Below, piece after piece: positions 50,326-59,145 of a DNA stretch of 64,000 nt. A model generated the notes under the pieces. It was not told where the DNA came from and ran no database searches. It worked only from the letters and a program-made list of their open reading frames with translations. Positions within the stretch are counted from its first letter, which is position 1, and each line of letters opens with the position of its first letter. The translations under genes and the position numbers were made by a program. The DNA is from Adlercreutzia equolifaciens DSM 19450. Lineage in GTDB: Bacteria > Actinomycetota > Coriobacteriia > Coriobacteriales > Eggerthellaceae. The stretch lies in contig NC_022567.1 in assembly GCF_000478885.1 (NCBI RefSeq), positions 496,001 through 560,000 on the forward strand, in the 5' to 3' direction.

Positions 50326-51954
50326 TCATTGTTCGTACACCTTCTTGCCGGCGACGTAGGTGGCTTGTACCTTTGCCTGCTGCAGGTCGTCGGGAGCCAG
50401 CTCGAAGGGGTTCGGGTCCAGCACGACGATATCGGCGAACATGCCCGGGGCTAGCTGCCCCAGCTCGTCGGCGCGCTGGGCGGCGGCGGCGCTGCCGGCG
50501 GTGTAGGCGCGCAGGGCCTCGGCCAGGGTGATGCGCTCCTCGGGTAGCCAGCCCCCGCACGGCTCGTGGGTGTCGGCGTCGCGGCGGGTGACGGCGGTGT
50601 AGACGGCGTCGATGGGGTCGATGTCGGTAACGGGGGAGTCGGTGCCGAAGGCCAGCGTGGCACCGGAATCGAGCAGGGTGCGGAAAGGCCACATATAAGG
50701 GACGCGCTCGGGTCCCAAATCACGCTCCGGGCCGCCGGGATCCAGGGTGATGTGGCGTGGCTGCACGCTGGCGATGACGTCCGCCCGCGCGATGCGCGCG
50801 ATGTCGTCGGGCTGGAAGTTCTCCAAATGCTCGATGGTGTGATGGGCGGGGGAGGCCACCGGGTGGGCTTCGAAGATATCGAGGCAGCGGTGGATGGCCT
50901 CGTCGCCGATGGCGTGGATGCGCACGGGCGAGCCCTCGGCCGCCGCCGGGGCCACCAGCGCCTCCATCACTTCGGCAGCCACGGTGGGGCGCCCGCAGTC
51001 GCCCTCGAAGCGAGCGTTGGTGTAGGGGTCGTGAACCCAGGCGGTGTGCTGGCTGGAAACGCCGTCGAAGAACTGCTTGAAGCCCTGAGCCGAAAGGAGC
51101 GGGCCCGTGTGGGCGGCCTGCAGGGCGGCCAGACGGCTGCGGTCTTCCAAAAGCGTGGGGAACATGGACACGCGCACGGTGAGCTCGCCGGCCTCTTCCA
51201 AGGCGCCGAACAGGTCGTCGCGCACGAAATCGAGGCCCGGCATCGCCATGAGCGACACGTCGCACACGCCCGTGATGCCGTGCTCGTTCAGATAACGCTC
51301 GAAGGAGCGGTAGGCGTCCAGCAGCTCCTCGCGCGAGAATTCCGCCACGATGCGCGGCATGAGCCCCATGGCTGCCGCCTCGCGCACAATGCCTGTAAGG
51401 TGCCCGTCGGCGTCTTTGTCGTAGCTCCCGCCTGCGGGCGGCTCGCTTTCCTCCGTGATGCCCAAGCGTTCCAGCGCGCAGCTATTCAGCCACAGGGTGT
51501 GGGCGTCGCCGGAGTACATGGCCACGGGTCGGTCGGGGTAGACAGCGTCAAGTGACGCGCGGCTCGGCATGCCGGCCGGGTTCCACAAGTAGTCGCGCCA
51601 GCCCTGGGTGAGCAGCCACGAGCCGGCCGGTCGCCGTGCGGCCAAGGGCGCCAGGCGCGCTACCGCGTCGGCCTCGTTCTCGCCCACGAAGCGCTCAGCC
51701 AGAGGGGAGAGGTACAGCGCGGAGTGGAAGTAATGAAGATGGGCGTCGTGGAAGCCCGGCATCACGAGAGCGTTTCCGTAGTCGACGACTTCGGTATCGG
51801 TGCCGCGCAAATGCTCGGGCAGGACTTCAAGAGGGCCGACCCACAAAACGCGGTCGCCCCCGATGGCCACGGCTCCGGGCGCGGGCTCGTCGTCGGCACC
51901 GGTAAACAAGGCAGAGGTAACGAGGATTCGATCAGCGGGGCGGGGAGTTGCCAT
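50326..51954 (-). CDS. YtcJ-type metal-dependent amidohydrolase
   Basis: 542 residues. VMPGFHDAHLHYFHSAL carries the H-x-H metal motif (amidohydrolase_3 family). Later metal ligands appear in RIHAIGDEAIHRCLD, HHTIEHLENFQPDD and LAFGTDSPVTDIDPID. The C-terminal sheet with LGQLAPGMFADIVVLDPNPFEL is the usual family ending. These enzymes hydrolyse amide or related bonds; the substrate is not predictable. ATG 51954 follows AAGGAGA. It stands alone, before the large gap leading to arcA. Confidence 0.9.
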   Translation of the reverse strand: MATPRPADRILVTSALFTGADDEPAPGAVAIGGDRVLWVGPLEVLPEHLRGTDTEVVDYGNALVMPGFHDAHLHYFHSALYLSPLAERFVGENEADAVARLAPLAARRPAGSWLLTQGWRDYLWNPAGMPSRASLDAVYPDRPVAMYSGDAHTLWLNSCALERLGITEESEPPAGGSYDKDADGHLTGIVREAAAMGLMPRIVAEFSREELLDAYRSFERYLNEHGITGVCDVSLMAMPGLDFVRDDLFGALEEAGELTVRVSMFPTLLEDRSRLAALQAAHTGPLLSAQGFKQFFDGVSSQHTAWVHDPYTNARFEGDCGRPTVAAEVMEALVAPAAAEGSPVRIHAIGDEAIHRCLDIFEAHPVASPAHHTIEHLENFQPDDIARIARADVIASVQPRHITLDPGGPERDLGPERVPYMWPFRTLLDSGATLAFGTDSPVTDIDPIDAVYTAVTRRDADTHEPCGGWLPEERITLAEALRAYTAGSAAAAQRADELGQLAPGMFADIVVLDPNPFELAPDDLQQAKVQATYVAGKKVYEQ

Positions 51955-52322
51955 GGTGCGTCTCCTTCCGAAGGCGAGCGTGTGGGGTGGCCGAGCGACT
52001 CGCAAGGGCGACTCGGTTTCTCAGGTGCAGTATACGCCTTGAAGTAAAATTGTTCATCTGCACTACGAAAAATGAGGGTTTGAACTGAAAAAAGATGAGG
52101 GCAGAAGAGGCCGAATGATGCACGCTCTACTAATTGACAAAGTAGATTATGGAGCCAATAAGAGTGCATTAAACATGGCCAAATGAGAAAAACATGACTT
52201 TTAGCTGGTAAAATACCTCAGATAAGCCGCCTTCCAGGCTCAAGCGCGACCAAGGGAGAGGCTGTGCTATCTTATGCATTCGTGAAATTTGATTGAATCC
52301 CTAAACGATTGGAACTTTTTTA
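51955..52322. other. gene-free stretch upstream of the arcA promoter
   Basis: Low-GC sequence with no convincing gene on either strand. A TTGACA at 52134 lacks a good -10. It probably includes the amidohydrolase promoter and possible regulator sites for arcA. I see no repeat or RNA gene. Confidence 0.5.
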
Positions 52323-52351
52323 TTGCATGTGAACAAAAATGATGATACTTT
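52323..52351 (+). promoter_or_regulatory. arcA promoter, shared design with amidinotransferase gene 1
   Basis: TTGCAT, 17 bp, TACTTT. The spacer GTGAACAAAAATG is the same as at 56456-56468. A T6 run precedes and CATCGA follows in both. The start of transcription would leave a leader of about 340 nt before arcA. Confidence 0.75.
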
Positions 52352-52696
52352 AGGTTCATCGACGAATTGCGACCTCGGCTGTAATTGTTAGGGGGCCGAA
52401 AAGCAAAGCACCGTCGATGCGCAAGGAAGGCATCCGATGCAAAAGCTTCGGGTCGCACGCTTGACCTGGGGCGAAGGAGACGTAGCAAGGGGCGTTTACT
52501 AAGGGTGTAAGGCTGGCAGAGGGTTGGTAATGACAAGTTAAACCCTCATCTAATACCACTTTACCTCTTCCCCCTGGCCCGGATTCTGAGACATTAGATG
52601 CATCCATCGCGCCGACCGCGATGGGCTGAGGGTGGCATTCGCCCGCAGCTTCTCAACTATGATGGCGGACTTCAAGCCGCCGGATTGGAGAGTCAC
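52352..52696 (+). promoter_or_regulatory. long structured leader of arcA
   Basis: Contains hairpins GAGGGTT/AACCCTC (52519-52547), a perfect CCATCGCG/CGCGATGG stem (52604-52624), and GGCGG/CCGCC close to the start codon. AGGGTGGCA at about 52629-52637 recalls a T-box core, but no other T-box element was found. Function unknown; it may just carry a terminator or ribosome-access structure. Confidence 0.4.
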
Positions 52697-53920
52697 ATGC
52701 AAGGAGTAAACGTCAAGAGCGAAATCGGCAACCTCAAGAAGGTCATCCTTCACCGCCCCGGCGACGAGCTGCTGAACCTCACCCCCAATACGCTTGAGGA
52801 GCTCTTGTTCGACGACATCCCGTTCCTCCCGGTGGCCCAGGAGGAGCATGACGCCTTCGCGAACATCCTTCGCGGCGAGGGTGTGGAAGTGGTTTACCTG
52901 GAGGACCTCATGGCCGAGGTTCTGGACGCCAAGCCCGAGCTGCGCCAGCAGTTCCTCGATCAGTGGATCTACGAGGCCGGCATCCGCACCGACATGTACC
53001 ACGACATCATCACCGACTACATCAACTCCAATTACGCGGGCACCAAGGAGATGGTCATGAAGACCATGGCCGGCATCAACCTGCAGGAGCTGCCCCAGAA
53101 GGACACCCACCTTTTGGTGGACATGGTGTCCGACCGCTGCAAGCTCGTGTGCGCTCCGATGCCGAACCTGTACTTCACCCGCGACCCGTTCGCGATGATC
53201 GGCAACGGCGTGTCCATCAACCGCATGTACTCGGTGACGCGCAACCGCGAGACCATCTACGGCGACTACATCTTCAAGTACCATCCGGATTTCGCCGGCA
53301 CGCCGACCTACTACGATCGCAACGACACCTTCCACATCGAGGGCGGCGACATCCTGAACATCAACGAGCACGTGCTGGCCATCGGCATCTCCCAGCGCAC
53401 CGAGCCCGATGCCATCGACGCCATCGCCCACAACGTGTTCAACGATGAGACCTCGACCATCGACACGATTCTGGCCTTCAACATCCCGTCCTCCCGCGCC
53501 TTCATGCACCTGGACACGGTGTTCACCCAGATCGACTACGACAAGTTCACCATCCATCCCGGCATCATGGGCCCGCTCACGGTGTTCGAGATCACCCCGG
53601 ACGGCAAGGGCGGCACGAAGATCCGCGAGCGCAACGAGGATCTCGAGAAGGTGCTCTCCGAGTACGTCGGCCAGCCGGTGAAGCTCATCCCCTGCGGCGG
53701 CGGCGACCGCATCGCGGCCGAGCGCGAGCAGTGGAACGACGGCTCCAACACGCTCTGCGTCCGCCCCGGCACCGTGGTGGTCTATCAGCGCAACAACGTC
53801 ACCAACGACGTGCTGTACAAGCAGGGCATCAACTGCCTGGAGATGCCCTCGGCCGAGCTCTCCCGCGGCCGTGGCGGCCCGCGCTGCATGTCCATGCCGG
53901 CCTGGCGCGAGGCTCTGTAA
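52697..53920 (+). CDS. arcA: arginine deiminase
   Basis: Hydrolyses arginine to citrulline and ammonia, the first step of the deiminase pathway. 407 residues. The active-site residues are visible: NLYFTRDPF, FHIEGGDILNI (catalytic His and Asp/Glu), MHLDTVFTQID, and GGPRCMSMPAWRE with Cys397 near the end. GGAG precedes ATG 52697. Codon use is extremely biased to C/G-ending codons, consistent with very high expression. It has its own promoter, and the following argF is separated by a hairpin, so the three arc genes are not one tight operon. Confidence 0.97.
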   Translation: MQGVNVKSEIGNLKKVILHRPGDELLNLTPNTLEELLFDDIPFLPVAQEEHDAFANILRGEGVEVVYLEDLMAEVLDAKPELRQQFLDQWIYEAGIRTDMYHDIITDYINSNYAGTKEMVMKTMAGINLQELPQKDTHLLVDMVSDRCKLVCAPMPNLYFTRDPFAMIGNGVSINRMYSVTRNRETIYGDYIFKYHPDFAGTPTYYDRNDTFHIEGGDILNINEHVLAIGISQRTEPDAIDAIAHNVFNDETSTIDTILAFNIPSSRAFMHLDTVFTQIDYDKFTIHPGIMGPLTVFEITPDGKGGTKIRERNEDLEKVLSEYVGQPVKLIPCGGGDRIAAEREQWNDGSNTLCVRPGTVVVYQRNNVTNDVLYKQGINCLEMPSAELSRGRGGPRCMSMPAWREAL

Positions 53921-54008
53921 GCCGCAAGGCGCCCGCTCCGTCAAGGAGCACTCTTACGTCCGTCTTTTCCGGCCCAGTCTAGCCAGCCAGCGCTGGGCCG
54001 TAAAAGAG

Positions 54009-54041
54009 GCGCGGGTTCCCCGGTTCTCGGGGGCCCCGCGC
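54009..54041 (+). other. GC-rich hairpin between arcA and argF
   Basis: GCGCGGG and CCCGCGC with an inner CCCC/GGGG stem, 38 bp before the argF start. No U-run, so partial termination or mRNA processing is more likely than full termination. Confidence 0.5.
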
Positions 54042-54078
54042 GATACAAATGTCTCTTTCAAGGGAAAGGAAACAGAAC

Positions 54079-55077
54079 ATGCCTATCAATCTCAGCGGTC
54101 GTCCGTTCCTCCGCCTGCTCGACTTCTCCACCGAGGAGATCGAGTACCTGCTGAAGCTCTCCAAGAACTTCAAGGATCTCAAGCGCACCGGCACCCCGCA
54201 CCGCTACCTCGAGGGCAAGAACATCGTGCTGCTGTTCCAGAAGACCTCCACGCGCACCCGCTGCGCCTTCGAGGTCGGCGCCATGGACCTCGGCATGGGC
54301 GTGACCTACCTTGATCCGGGCAGCTCCCAGATGGGCAAGAAGGAGTCCATCGAGGACACCGCCCGCGTGCTCGGCCGCTTCTACGACGGCATCGAGTTCC
54401 GCGGCTTCGCCCAGACCGACGTGGAGGATCTGGCCGAGAACGCCGGCGTGCCCGTGTGGAACGGTCTGACCACCGAGTGGCATCCCACCCAGATGCTCGC
54501 CGACATCCTCACCGTGCAGGAGAACTTCAACTACGACATCAAGGGCAAGACCCTCGTGTTCATGGGCGACGCCGCCAACAATGTGGCCCGCTCGCTGATG
54601 GTCGTGTGCTCCAAGCTCGGCATGAACTTCGTGGCTTGCGGCCCGAAGGAGAACATGCCCGACGCCGAGCTCGTGAAGACCTGCGAGGCCATCGCTGCCG
54701 AGAACGGCTGCACCGTGAAGTGCACCGACGACGTGAAGGACGCCTGCACCGGCGCCGACGTCATCTACACCGACGTGTGGGTGTCCATGGGCGAGCCCGA
54801 CGAGGTGTGGGCCGAGCGCATCAAGCATCTCGAGAAGTTCCGCGTGACCAAGGAAGTCATGGCCATGGCCAACCCCGACGCCATCTTCCTGCACTGCCTG
54901 CCGGCCTTCCACGACACCAACACCACCATCGGTGCTGACATCGCCGAGCGCTTCGGCGTCACCGAGATGGAAGTGGAGGACGAGGTGTTCGAGTCCAAGG
55001 CCTCCAAGGTCTTCGACGAGGCCGAGAACCGCATGCACACCATCAAGGCCGTCATGTACGCCACCCTCTGCGGCTAA
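54079..55077 (+). CDS. argF: ornithine carbamoyltransferase (catabolic, ArcB-type by context)
   Basis: 332 residues. STRTRCAFEVGAMDLG is the carbamoyl-phosphate loop, HPTQMLADILT the second substrate block, FLHCLPAF the ornithine-binding HCLP motif. In the deiminase pathway it splits citrulline with phosphate into ornithine and carbamoyl phosphate. Placement between arcA and arcC argues for the catabolic role (arcB), though biosynthetic use cannot be excluded. An AAGGAAA site precedes ATG 54079. Codon use is as extreme as in arcA. Confidence 0.96.
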   Translation: MPINLSGRPFLRLLDFSTEEIEYLLKLSKNFKDLKRTGTPHRYLEGKNIVLLFQKTSTRTRCAFEVGAMDLGMGVTYLDPGSSQMGKKESIEDTARVLGRFYDGIEFRGFAQTDVEDLAENAGVPVWNGLTTEWHPTQMLADILTVQENFNYDIKGKTLVFMGDAANNVARSLMVVCSKLGMNFVACGPKENMPDAELVKTCEAIAAENGCTVKCTDDVKDACTGADVIYTDVWVSMGEPDEVWAERIKHLEKFRVTKEVMAMANPDAIFLHCLPAFHDTNTTIGADIAERFGVTEMEVEDEVFESKASKVFDEAENRMHTIKAVMYATLCG

Positions 55078-55099
55078 TCTGCCCAGAACATGCTTTATC

Positions 55100-55123
55100 G
55101 GGGCGAGTGAGAGCGCTCGCCCC
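55100..55123 (+). terminator. hairpin after argF
   Basis: GGGGCGAG and CTCGCCCC arms around an 8-nt loop, 22 bp after the stop. A second GC-rich stem follows at about 55138-55160. Weak U content. The remaining gap before arcC holds TTGCATGT (55227) and its complement ACATGCAA (55270), possible regulator half-sites. Confidence 0.5.
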
Positions 55124-55324
55124 TGCTGGAAGTAGTGGGCGGGGACAAGCGCTCCGCCCCTACGATTTGACAACGGAATGCTTCTGCGCGGCGTCGTCAT
55201 CGCCCTGAAACCTAGAATCACATCCGTTGCATGTTATGTTCCGTTTGGAACCGCAGTCTCGTCTCTCTTACATGCAACCTAGAAGCGAGATTGGCTGGTT
55301 CACCGAAAGATTGAGGTGAAATCT

Positions 55325-56281
55325 ATGGCTTACGAAAAGGGCAACGGCAAGACCGCTGTCATCGCCCTGGGCGGCAACGCCCTCGGCAACACCCCGCAGG
55401 AGCAGCTCGAGCTCGTGCAGAACACCGCCAAGCACATCGTTGACATGATCCAGGACGGCACCAACGTCGTCGTCTCCCACGGCAACGGCCCGCAGGTCGG
55501 CATGATCAACAACGCCTTCGCCTACGCGGCGGCCAACGACGACAAGACCCCGGACATGCCCTTCCCCGAGGCCGGCGCCATGTCCCAGGGCTACATCGGC
55601 TACCAGCTGTCCCAGGCCATCCTGAACGACCTGAAGTCCCGCGACATCATGCGCTCGACCGCCTGCATCGTGACCCAGACCGTCGTCGACGAGGACGACC
55701 CCGCGTTCCAGAACCCCACCAAGCCCGTGGGCGCGTTCATGGACGAGGAGACCGCCAAGGCCAAGGCCGAGGCCATGGGCATCACCGTCAAGGAGGACGC
55801 CGGCCGCGGCTGGCGCCAGGTGGTCGCCTCCCCGATCCCCAAGCGCATCGTGGAGTTCGACGCCGTGCGCGACCTGGTGGAGGACGGCTACGTGGTCGTG
55901 TCCACCGGCGGCGGCGGGGTGCCGGTCTTCGAGACCGAGAACGGCTACGTCGGGACCCCCGCGGTCATCGACAAGGACCGCTCCAGCGCCCTCATGGCCG
56001 CCGAGCTCGGTGCCGACATGCTGATCATCCTGACCGCCGTGGAGAAGGTGTGCATCAACTTCAACACGCCCGAGCAGGAGCAGATCTCCGAGATGACCGT
56101 GTCCCAGGCCCGCGAGTACATCGCCCAGGGCCAGTTCGCCCCGGGCTCGATGCTCCCGAAGGTCGAGGCCTGCATCGAGTACGTCGAGGCCTACCCCGAG
56201 GGCAAGGCGCTCATCACGTCGCTCGAGTGCGCGGCCGCCGGCCTGCGCGGCGAGACGGGCACCGTCATCGTCGCCGACTAG
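55325..56281 (+). CDS. arcC: carbamate kinase
   Basis: 318 residues. Converts carbamoyl phosphate plus ADP to ATP, carbamate breaking down to ammonia and CO2; this is the energy-yielding step. Family motifs: AVIALGGNALGN, VVVSHGNGPQVGMINN, GWRQVVASPIPKRIVE, STGGGGVPVF, VIDKDRSSALMAAELGADML, and GSMLPKVEACIEYVE. ATG 55325 follows TTGAGGTG. Ended by a strong 15-bp terminator stem. Confidence 0.97.
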   Translation: MAYEKGNGKTAVIALGGNALGNTPQEQLELVQNTAKHIVDMIQDGTNVVVSHGNGPQVGMINNAFAYAAANDDKTPDMPFPEAGAMSQGYIGYQLSQAILNDLKSRDIMRSTACIVTQTVVDEDDPAFQNPTKPVGAFMDEETAKAKAEAMGITVKEDAGRGWRQVVASPIPKRIVEFDAVRDLVEDGYVVVSTGGGGVPVFETENGYVGTPAVIDKDRSSALMAAELGADMLIILTAVEKVCINFNTPEQEQISEMTVSQAREYIAQGQFAPGSMLPKVEACIEYVEAYPEGKALITSLECAAAGLRGETGTVIVAD

Positions 56282-56347
56282 GCACCGATGCGCAACCTGT
56301 CAGGGGGAGTGCGATAGGCGCCCCTTGACATTAACTTAATGCATTAA

Positions 56348-56385
56348 AAGAGCGCGTTCTCCGCGAAGGTGGAGAACGCGCTCTT
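56348..56385 (+). terminator. strong terminator hairpin after arcC
   Basis: A perfect 15-bp stem (AAGAGCGCGTTCTCC and complement) with an 8-nt loop, then CCTATTCT. Confidence 0.8.
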
Positions 56386-56407
56386 CCTATTCTGCTCGTA
56401 TGCACAA

Positions 56408-56478
56408 CAGGTCAACAAAAAAATAGTTGCTCAACTGGGAAATTTTTTCTTGCAGGTGAACAAAAATGGTGCTATATT
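56408..56478 (+). promoter_or_regulatory. promoter of amidinotransferase gene 1, with a direct repeat
   Basis: TTGCAG (56450), 17 bp, TATATT. CAGGTCAACAAAAA at 56408 is repeated as CAGGTGAACAAAAA at 56453, a spacing of 45 bp (about four helical turns). The second copy is the part shared with the arcA promoter. This looks like a two-site activator or repressor arrangement. Confidence 0.75.
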
Positions 56479-56583
56479 GAACCCATCGATAAAGCCGACC
56501 GATCAGCTCATCGGTTTTGTCGATAGTAATTATTCCTCATCGTCGCGAGCACGGTTAAGGCGTGCTCAAGAAAGGAATGAACC

Positions 56584-57729
56584 ATGGCTAAAATCGTCAG
56601 CTCTTGGAACGACTGGGATCCGCTGAAGCGCGTCATCGTCGGCCGTTGCGACAACTCCGTCATCCCGCCGGAGGAGCCCGCCACCTCTGAGAAGGTGCCC
56701 GTCGATTCCGAGATGCGCGGCATGTGGGGCCTCCGTCCGCTGGAGACCGTCGAGCGCGGCAACGAGTGCCTCGAGAACCTCGTGAAGATCCTCGAGGACC
56801 GCGGCGTCGTCGTCGACCGCCCGACCCCGCTGCAGTGGAACCAGGCCATCGGCACGCCGGACTTCCGCAACGACTCCATGATGACCTGCATGCCTCCGCG
56901 CGACATCCTGCTGACCATCGGCAACGAGATCATGGCCGCCGCCAACTCCTTCCGCTGCCGCTACTTCGAGTACCTGGCCTACTGGCCCCTCATGGAGGAG
57001 TACTTCGAGCAGGATCCCGACTTCAAGTGGACCCAGGCCCCCCGTCCCCGCCTGACCGATCGCTCCTACAAGCACAACTACTACGACGAGAAGATCACCC
57101 TTGAGGAGCGCCTGGTGCGCACCGCCAACAAGGACTTCGTGACCACCGAGGTCGAGCCGATGTGGGACGCCGCCGACGTGATGCGCATGGGCAAGGACCT
57201 GTTCATCCAGCACGGCCTGACCACCAACCGCGCCGCCATGGACTGGTTCCAGCGCTACTACCCCGAGTACCGCGTGCACGCCGTGAACTTCCCCGGCGAC
57301 CCCTACCCGATCCACATCGACGCGACCTTCGTGCCGCTGCGCCCGGGCCTGATCATCAACAACCCGCACCGCCCGCTGCCCGAGCCGCAGCGCGCCATCT
57401 TCGAGGCCAACGACTGGCAGATCGTCGAGGCCGCCCAGCCCGCGCACACCGAGCCGCCGGCGCTGTGCTACTCCTCCGTGTGGCTGTCCATGAACTGCCT
57501 GGTCCTCGACCCGAAGACCGTCATCGTGGAGGCCTCCGAGGTGCATCAGCAGGAGCAGATGGACAAGCTGGGCATGAACGTCATCCCCTGCGACCTGCGC
57601 GACGCCTACCCGTTCGGCGGCGGCCTGCACTGCTCCACCGCCGACGTCTACCGCGAGGGCGAGTGCCTCGACTACTTCCCGAACCGCGTCGAGGATCCCA
57701 CCCTCGTGCGCCCCGAGATGTGGAAGTAA
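56584..57729 (+). CDS. glycine amidinotransferase (AGAT)-like enzyme, copy 1
   Basis: 381 residues. Moves an amidino group between a guanidino compound and an amine through an enzyme-Cys intermediate; the prototype makes guanidinoacetate and ornithine from arginine and glycine, reversibly. Catalytic residues align with human AGAT: Asp195 (WDAADVMRMGKD), His244 (YPIHIDATF), Cys350 (FGGGLHCSTADV). Blocks RVHAVNFPGDP and SSVWLSMNCLVLD also match. It is distinct from arginine deiminase. It has its own promoter and terminator and sits next to the arc genes. The acceptor/donor pair is not known. Copy 2 lies at 62361-63506. Confidence 0.9.
   Translation: MAKIVSSWNDWDPLKRVIVGRCDNSVIPPEEPATSEKVPVDSEMRGMWGLRPLETVERGNECLENLVKILEDRGVVVDRPTPLQWNQAIGTPDFRNDSMMTCMPPRDILLTIGNEIMAAANSFRCRYFEYLAYWPLMEEYFEQDPDFKWTQAPRPRLTDRSYKHNYYDEKITLEERLVRTANKDFVTTEVEPMWDAADVMRMGKDLFIQHGLTTNRAAMDWFQRYYPEYRVHAVNFPGDPYPIHIDATFVPLRPGLIINNPHRPLPEPQRAIFEANDWQIVEAAQPAHTEPPALCYSSVWLSMNCLVLDPKTVIVEASEVHQQEQMDKLGMNVIPCDLRDAYPFGGGLHCSTADVYREGECLDYFPNRVEDPTLVRPEMWK
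56977..57729 (+). repeat. long identical block shared with 62754-63506
   Basis: By eye the last 753 bp of the two amidinotransferase genes are identical, including third codon positions. All differences between the copies fall in the first 400 bp. The flanks do not match. This points to very recent duplication or ongoing gene conversion. Confidence 0.85.
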
Positions 57730-57834
57730 GCACGACGTTTATCGTGGGCTCCCAGGTTCGAAAAGCAGCCTGAGAGTTAGAATCGCCGATCAGCAGCTAA
57801 GGGCAGCTGCCTGAGAGGCACAAGTTAGAAAAGA

Positions 57835-57885
57835 AAGGGGAACAGGTTTCAACGCAAAGGCGCGGCCTGTTCCCCTTCTTTATTT
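57835..57885 (+). terminator. intrinsic terminator of amidinotransferase gene 1
   Basis: AAGGGGAACAGG and CCTGTTCCCCTT, a 12-bp perfect stem, followed by CTTTATTT. Confidence 0.88.
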
Positions 57886-57909
57886 CACGGAACTAGGGCA
57901 AGTTCCGTG
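57886..57909. promoter_or_regulatory. inverted repeat before EamA transporter 2
   Basis: Perfect 9-bp arms CACGGAACT and AGTTCCGTG with a 6-bp spacer, 79 bp before the start codon. Likely operator or leader hairpin. Confidence 0.5.
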
Positions 57910-57987
57910 TCCGGGGCGCCTCTCTTAAGGGCGAGGGGACGTTCCATTCAACCTATCTCACCTCAGAGGAAAGAAAAAGGAGGGATT

Positions 57988-59103
57988 ATGGCACAGGAAA
58001 ACACCAACGCAACCGAGGGCTATCAGATGAAGACCGGGTGGGGTACCATTGCCATGCTCATCTCTGCAACCGGCATGGGCCTCGTGCCCCTGTTCAGCCG
58101 CTGGGCCACGCGAACGGATATGTTCGATGGCACCCTGGGCCTGAACGCCGGTGACTCCATCGGCGCTCTCATGGCCTGCGGCCGCATGGGCATGGGCGTG
58201 CTGTTCTTCGTTATCCTGATGGTCGCCACTCACAAGGTGAAGACCTTCAAGGAACTCAAGCTCACTCCCGCCATCGCTCTCGGCGGTTTGATGATTGGTA
58301 TGTCCTTGGCATGCTACGTGACGTCCACGCTGCTCACGACCGTTGCCAATGCCGTATTGTTCATCTACACCGGCCCGGTGATCTGCGTGTTGGCGGCCCG
58401 CATCTTCCGCAAGGAGCCCATGAGCGGCCTGCAGTGGATCTGCCTGCTCGTCGTGTTCATCGGCATGCTGTTCGGCGAGGGCCTGCTCGGCTTCGGCGTG
58501 GGCGGCCAGTTCTTCGGCCTCGACTTCAGCCTCGAGACCTCGACGCCCGAGTTCCCGCAGAAGGGCGTGGGCGACGCCTTCGGTCTGCTGTCCGGCCTGT
58601 TCTACGGCCTGTCGATGTTCTTCAATGGCTATCGCAAGGATGCTGATACCACGGCTCGCGGCGTGTGGAACTTCATCTTCGCCGTGCTGGGCGCTGGCCT
58701 CATCACCATCATCCTGAACTCCCTGGGCTCTCAGCCCGGCATGGAGAACTGGGCGCTGTCCGTGCACTTCACCACCTTCAACTGGATCGGTGCTGTGCTC
58801 CTGTGGATCATCTGCGGTCCTATCGCTCTGGGCTTCCTCTTGGTGGCCGGCCGCAACCTGCCGGCTGCTGACTACGGCACCATCGCCTACTGGGAGGTGC
58901 CCGTGGCCATCTTCGTGGGTCTGGTCGTCTTCGGCGAGGCGCTGACCGTGAACACCATCATCGGTGGTCTCATGATCATCGCCGGTGGCGCCATCCCGTC
59001 CGTCAAGGGCATGGTTGCCGAGCGCAAAGCGAAGCAGCAGCAGGAGATTGCCGAGAACCTCACCGCCCGCATTGCCGAGCAAGAGGACATCGAGGGTCTG
59101 TAA
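57988..59103 (+). CDS. EamA/DMT-family transporter 2
   Basis: 371 residues, about ten helices in two EamA halves (MLISATGMGLVPLFSRWATR; DAFGLLSGLFYGLSMFFNGY). It is a distant relative of the transporter before creatininase (3477-4646). Both keep the LLSGL(F)Y-G-L and FIYTGP segments. The C-terminal tail is charged and helical (KQQQEIAENLTARIAEQE). AAGGAGG precedes ATG 57988. First gene of a probable operon with the 186-residue protein and MHS2. A role in moving guanidino compounds or their products (amine, ornithine) is inferred only from context. Confidence 0.88.
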   Translation: MAQENTNATEGYQMKTGWGTIAMLISATGMGLVPLFSRWATRTDMFDGTLGLNAGDSIGALMACGRMGMGVLFFVILMVATHKVKTFKELKLTPAIALGGLMIGMSLACYVTSTLLTTVANAVLFIYTGPVICVLAARIFRKEPMSGLQWICLLVVFIGMLFGEGLLGFGVGGQFFGLDFSLETSTPEFPQKGVGDAFGLLSGLFYGLSMFFNGYRKDADTTARGVWNFIFAVLGAGLITIILNSLGSQPGMENWALSVHFTTFNWIGAVLLWIICGPIALGFLLVAGRNLPAADYGTIAYWEVPVAIFVGLVVFGEALTVNTIIGGLMIIAGGAIPSVKGMVAERKAKQQQEIAENLTARIAEQEDIEGL

Positions 59104-59145
59104 GCAGCGCGTCAGAAATGACTGCCGTATAGGAAGAGGCTTCTT

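Noticed and set aside
52620..52660. AGGGTGGCA in the arcA leader, similar to a T-box core
   Set aside because: No stem I, specifier loop or antiterminator could be recognised, and a T-box on a deiminase gene would be unexpected.
57768..57830. GCCTGAGAG repeats resembling the complement of a glycine riboswitch 3' part
   Set aside because: They are on the wrong strand for any downstream gene, and the rest of the glycine aptamer is missing.
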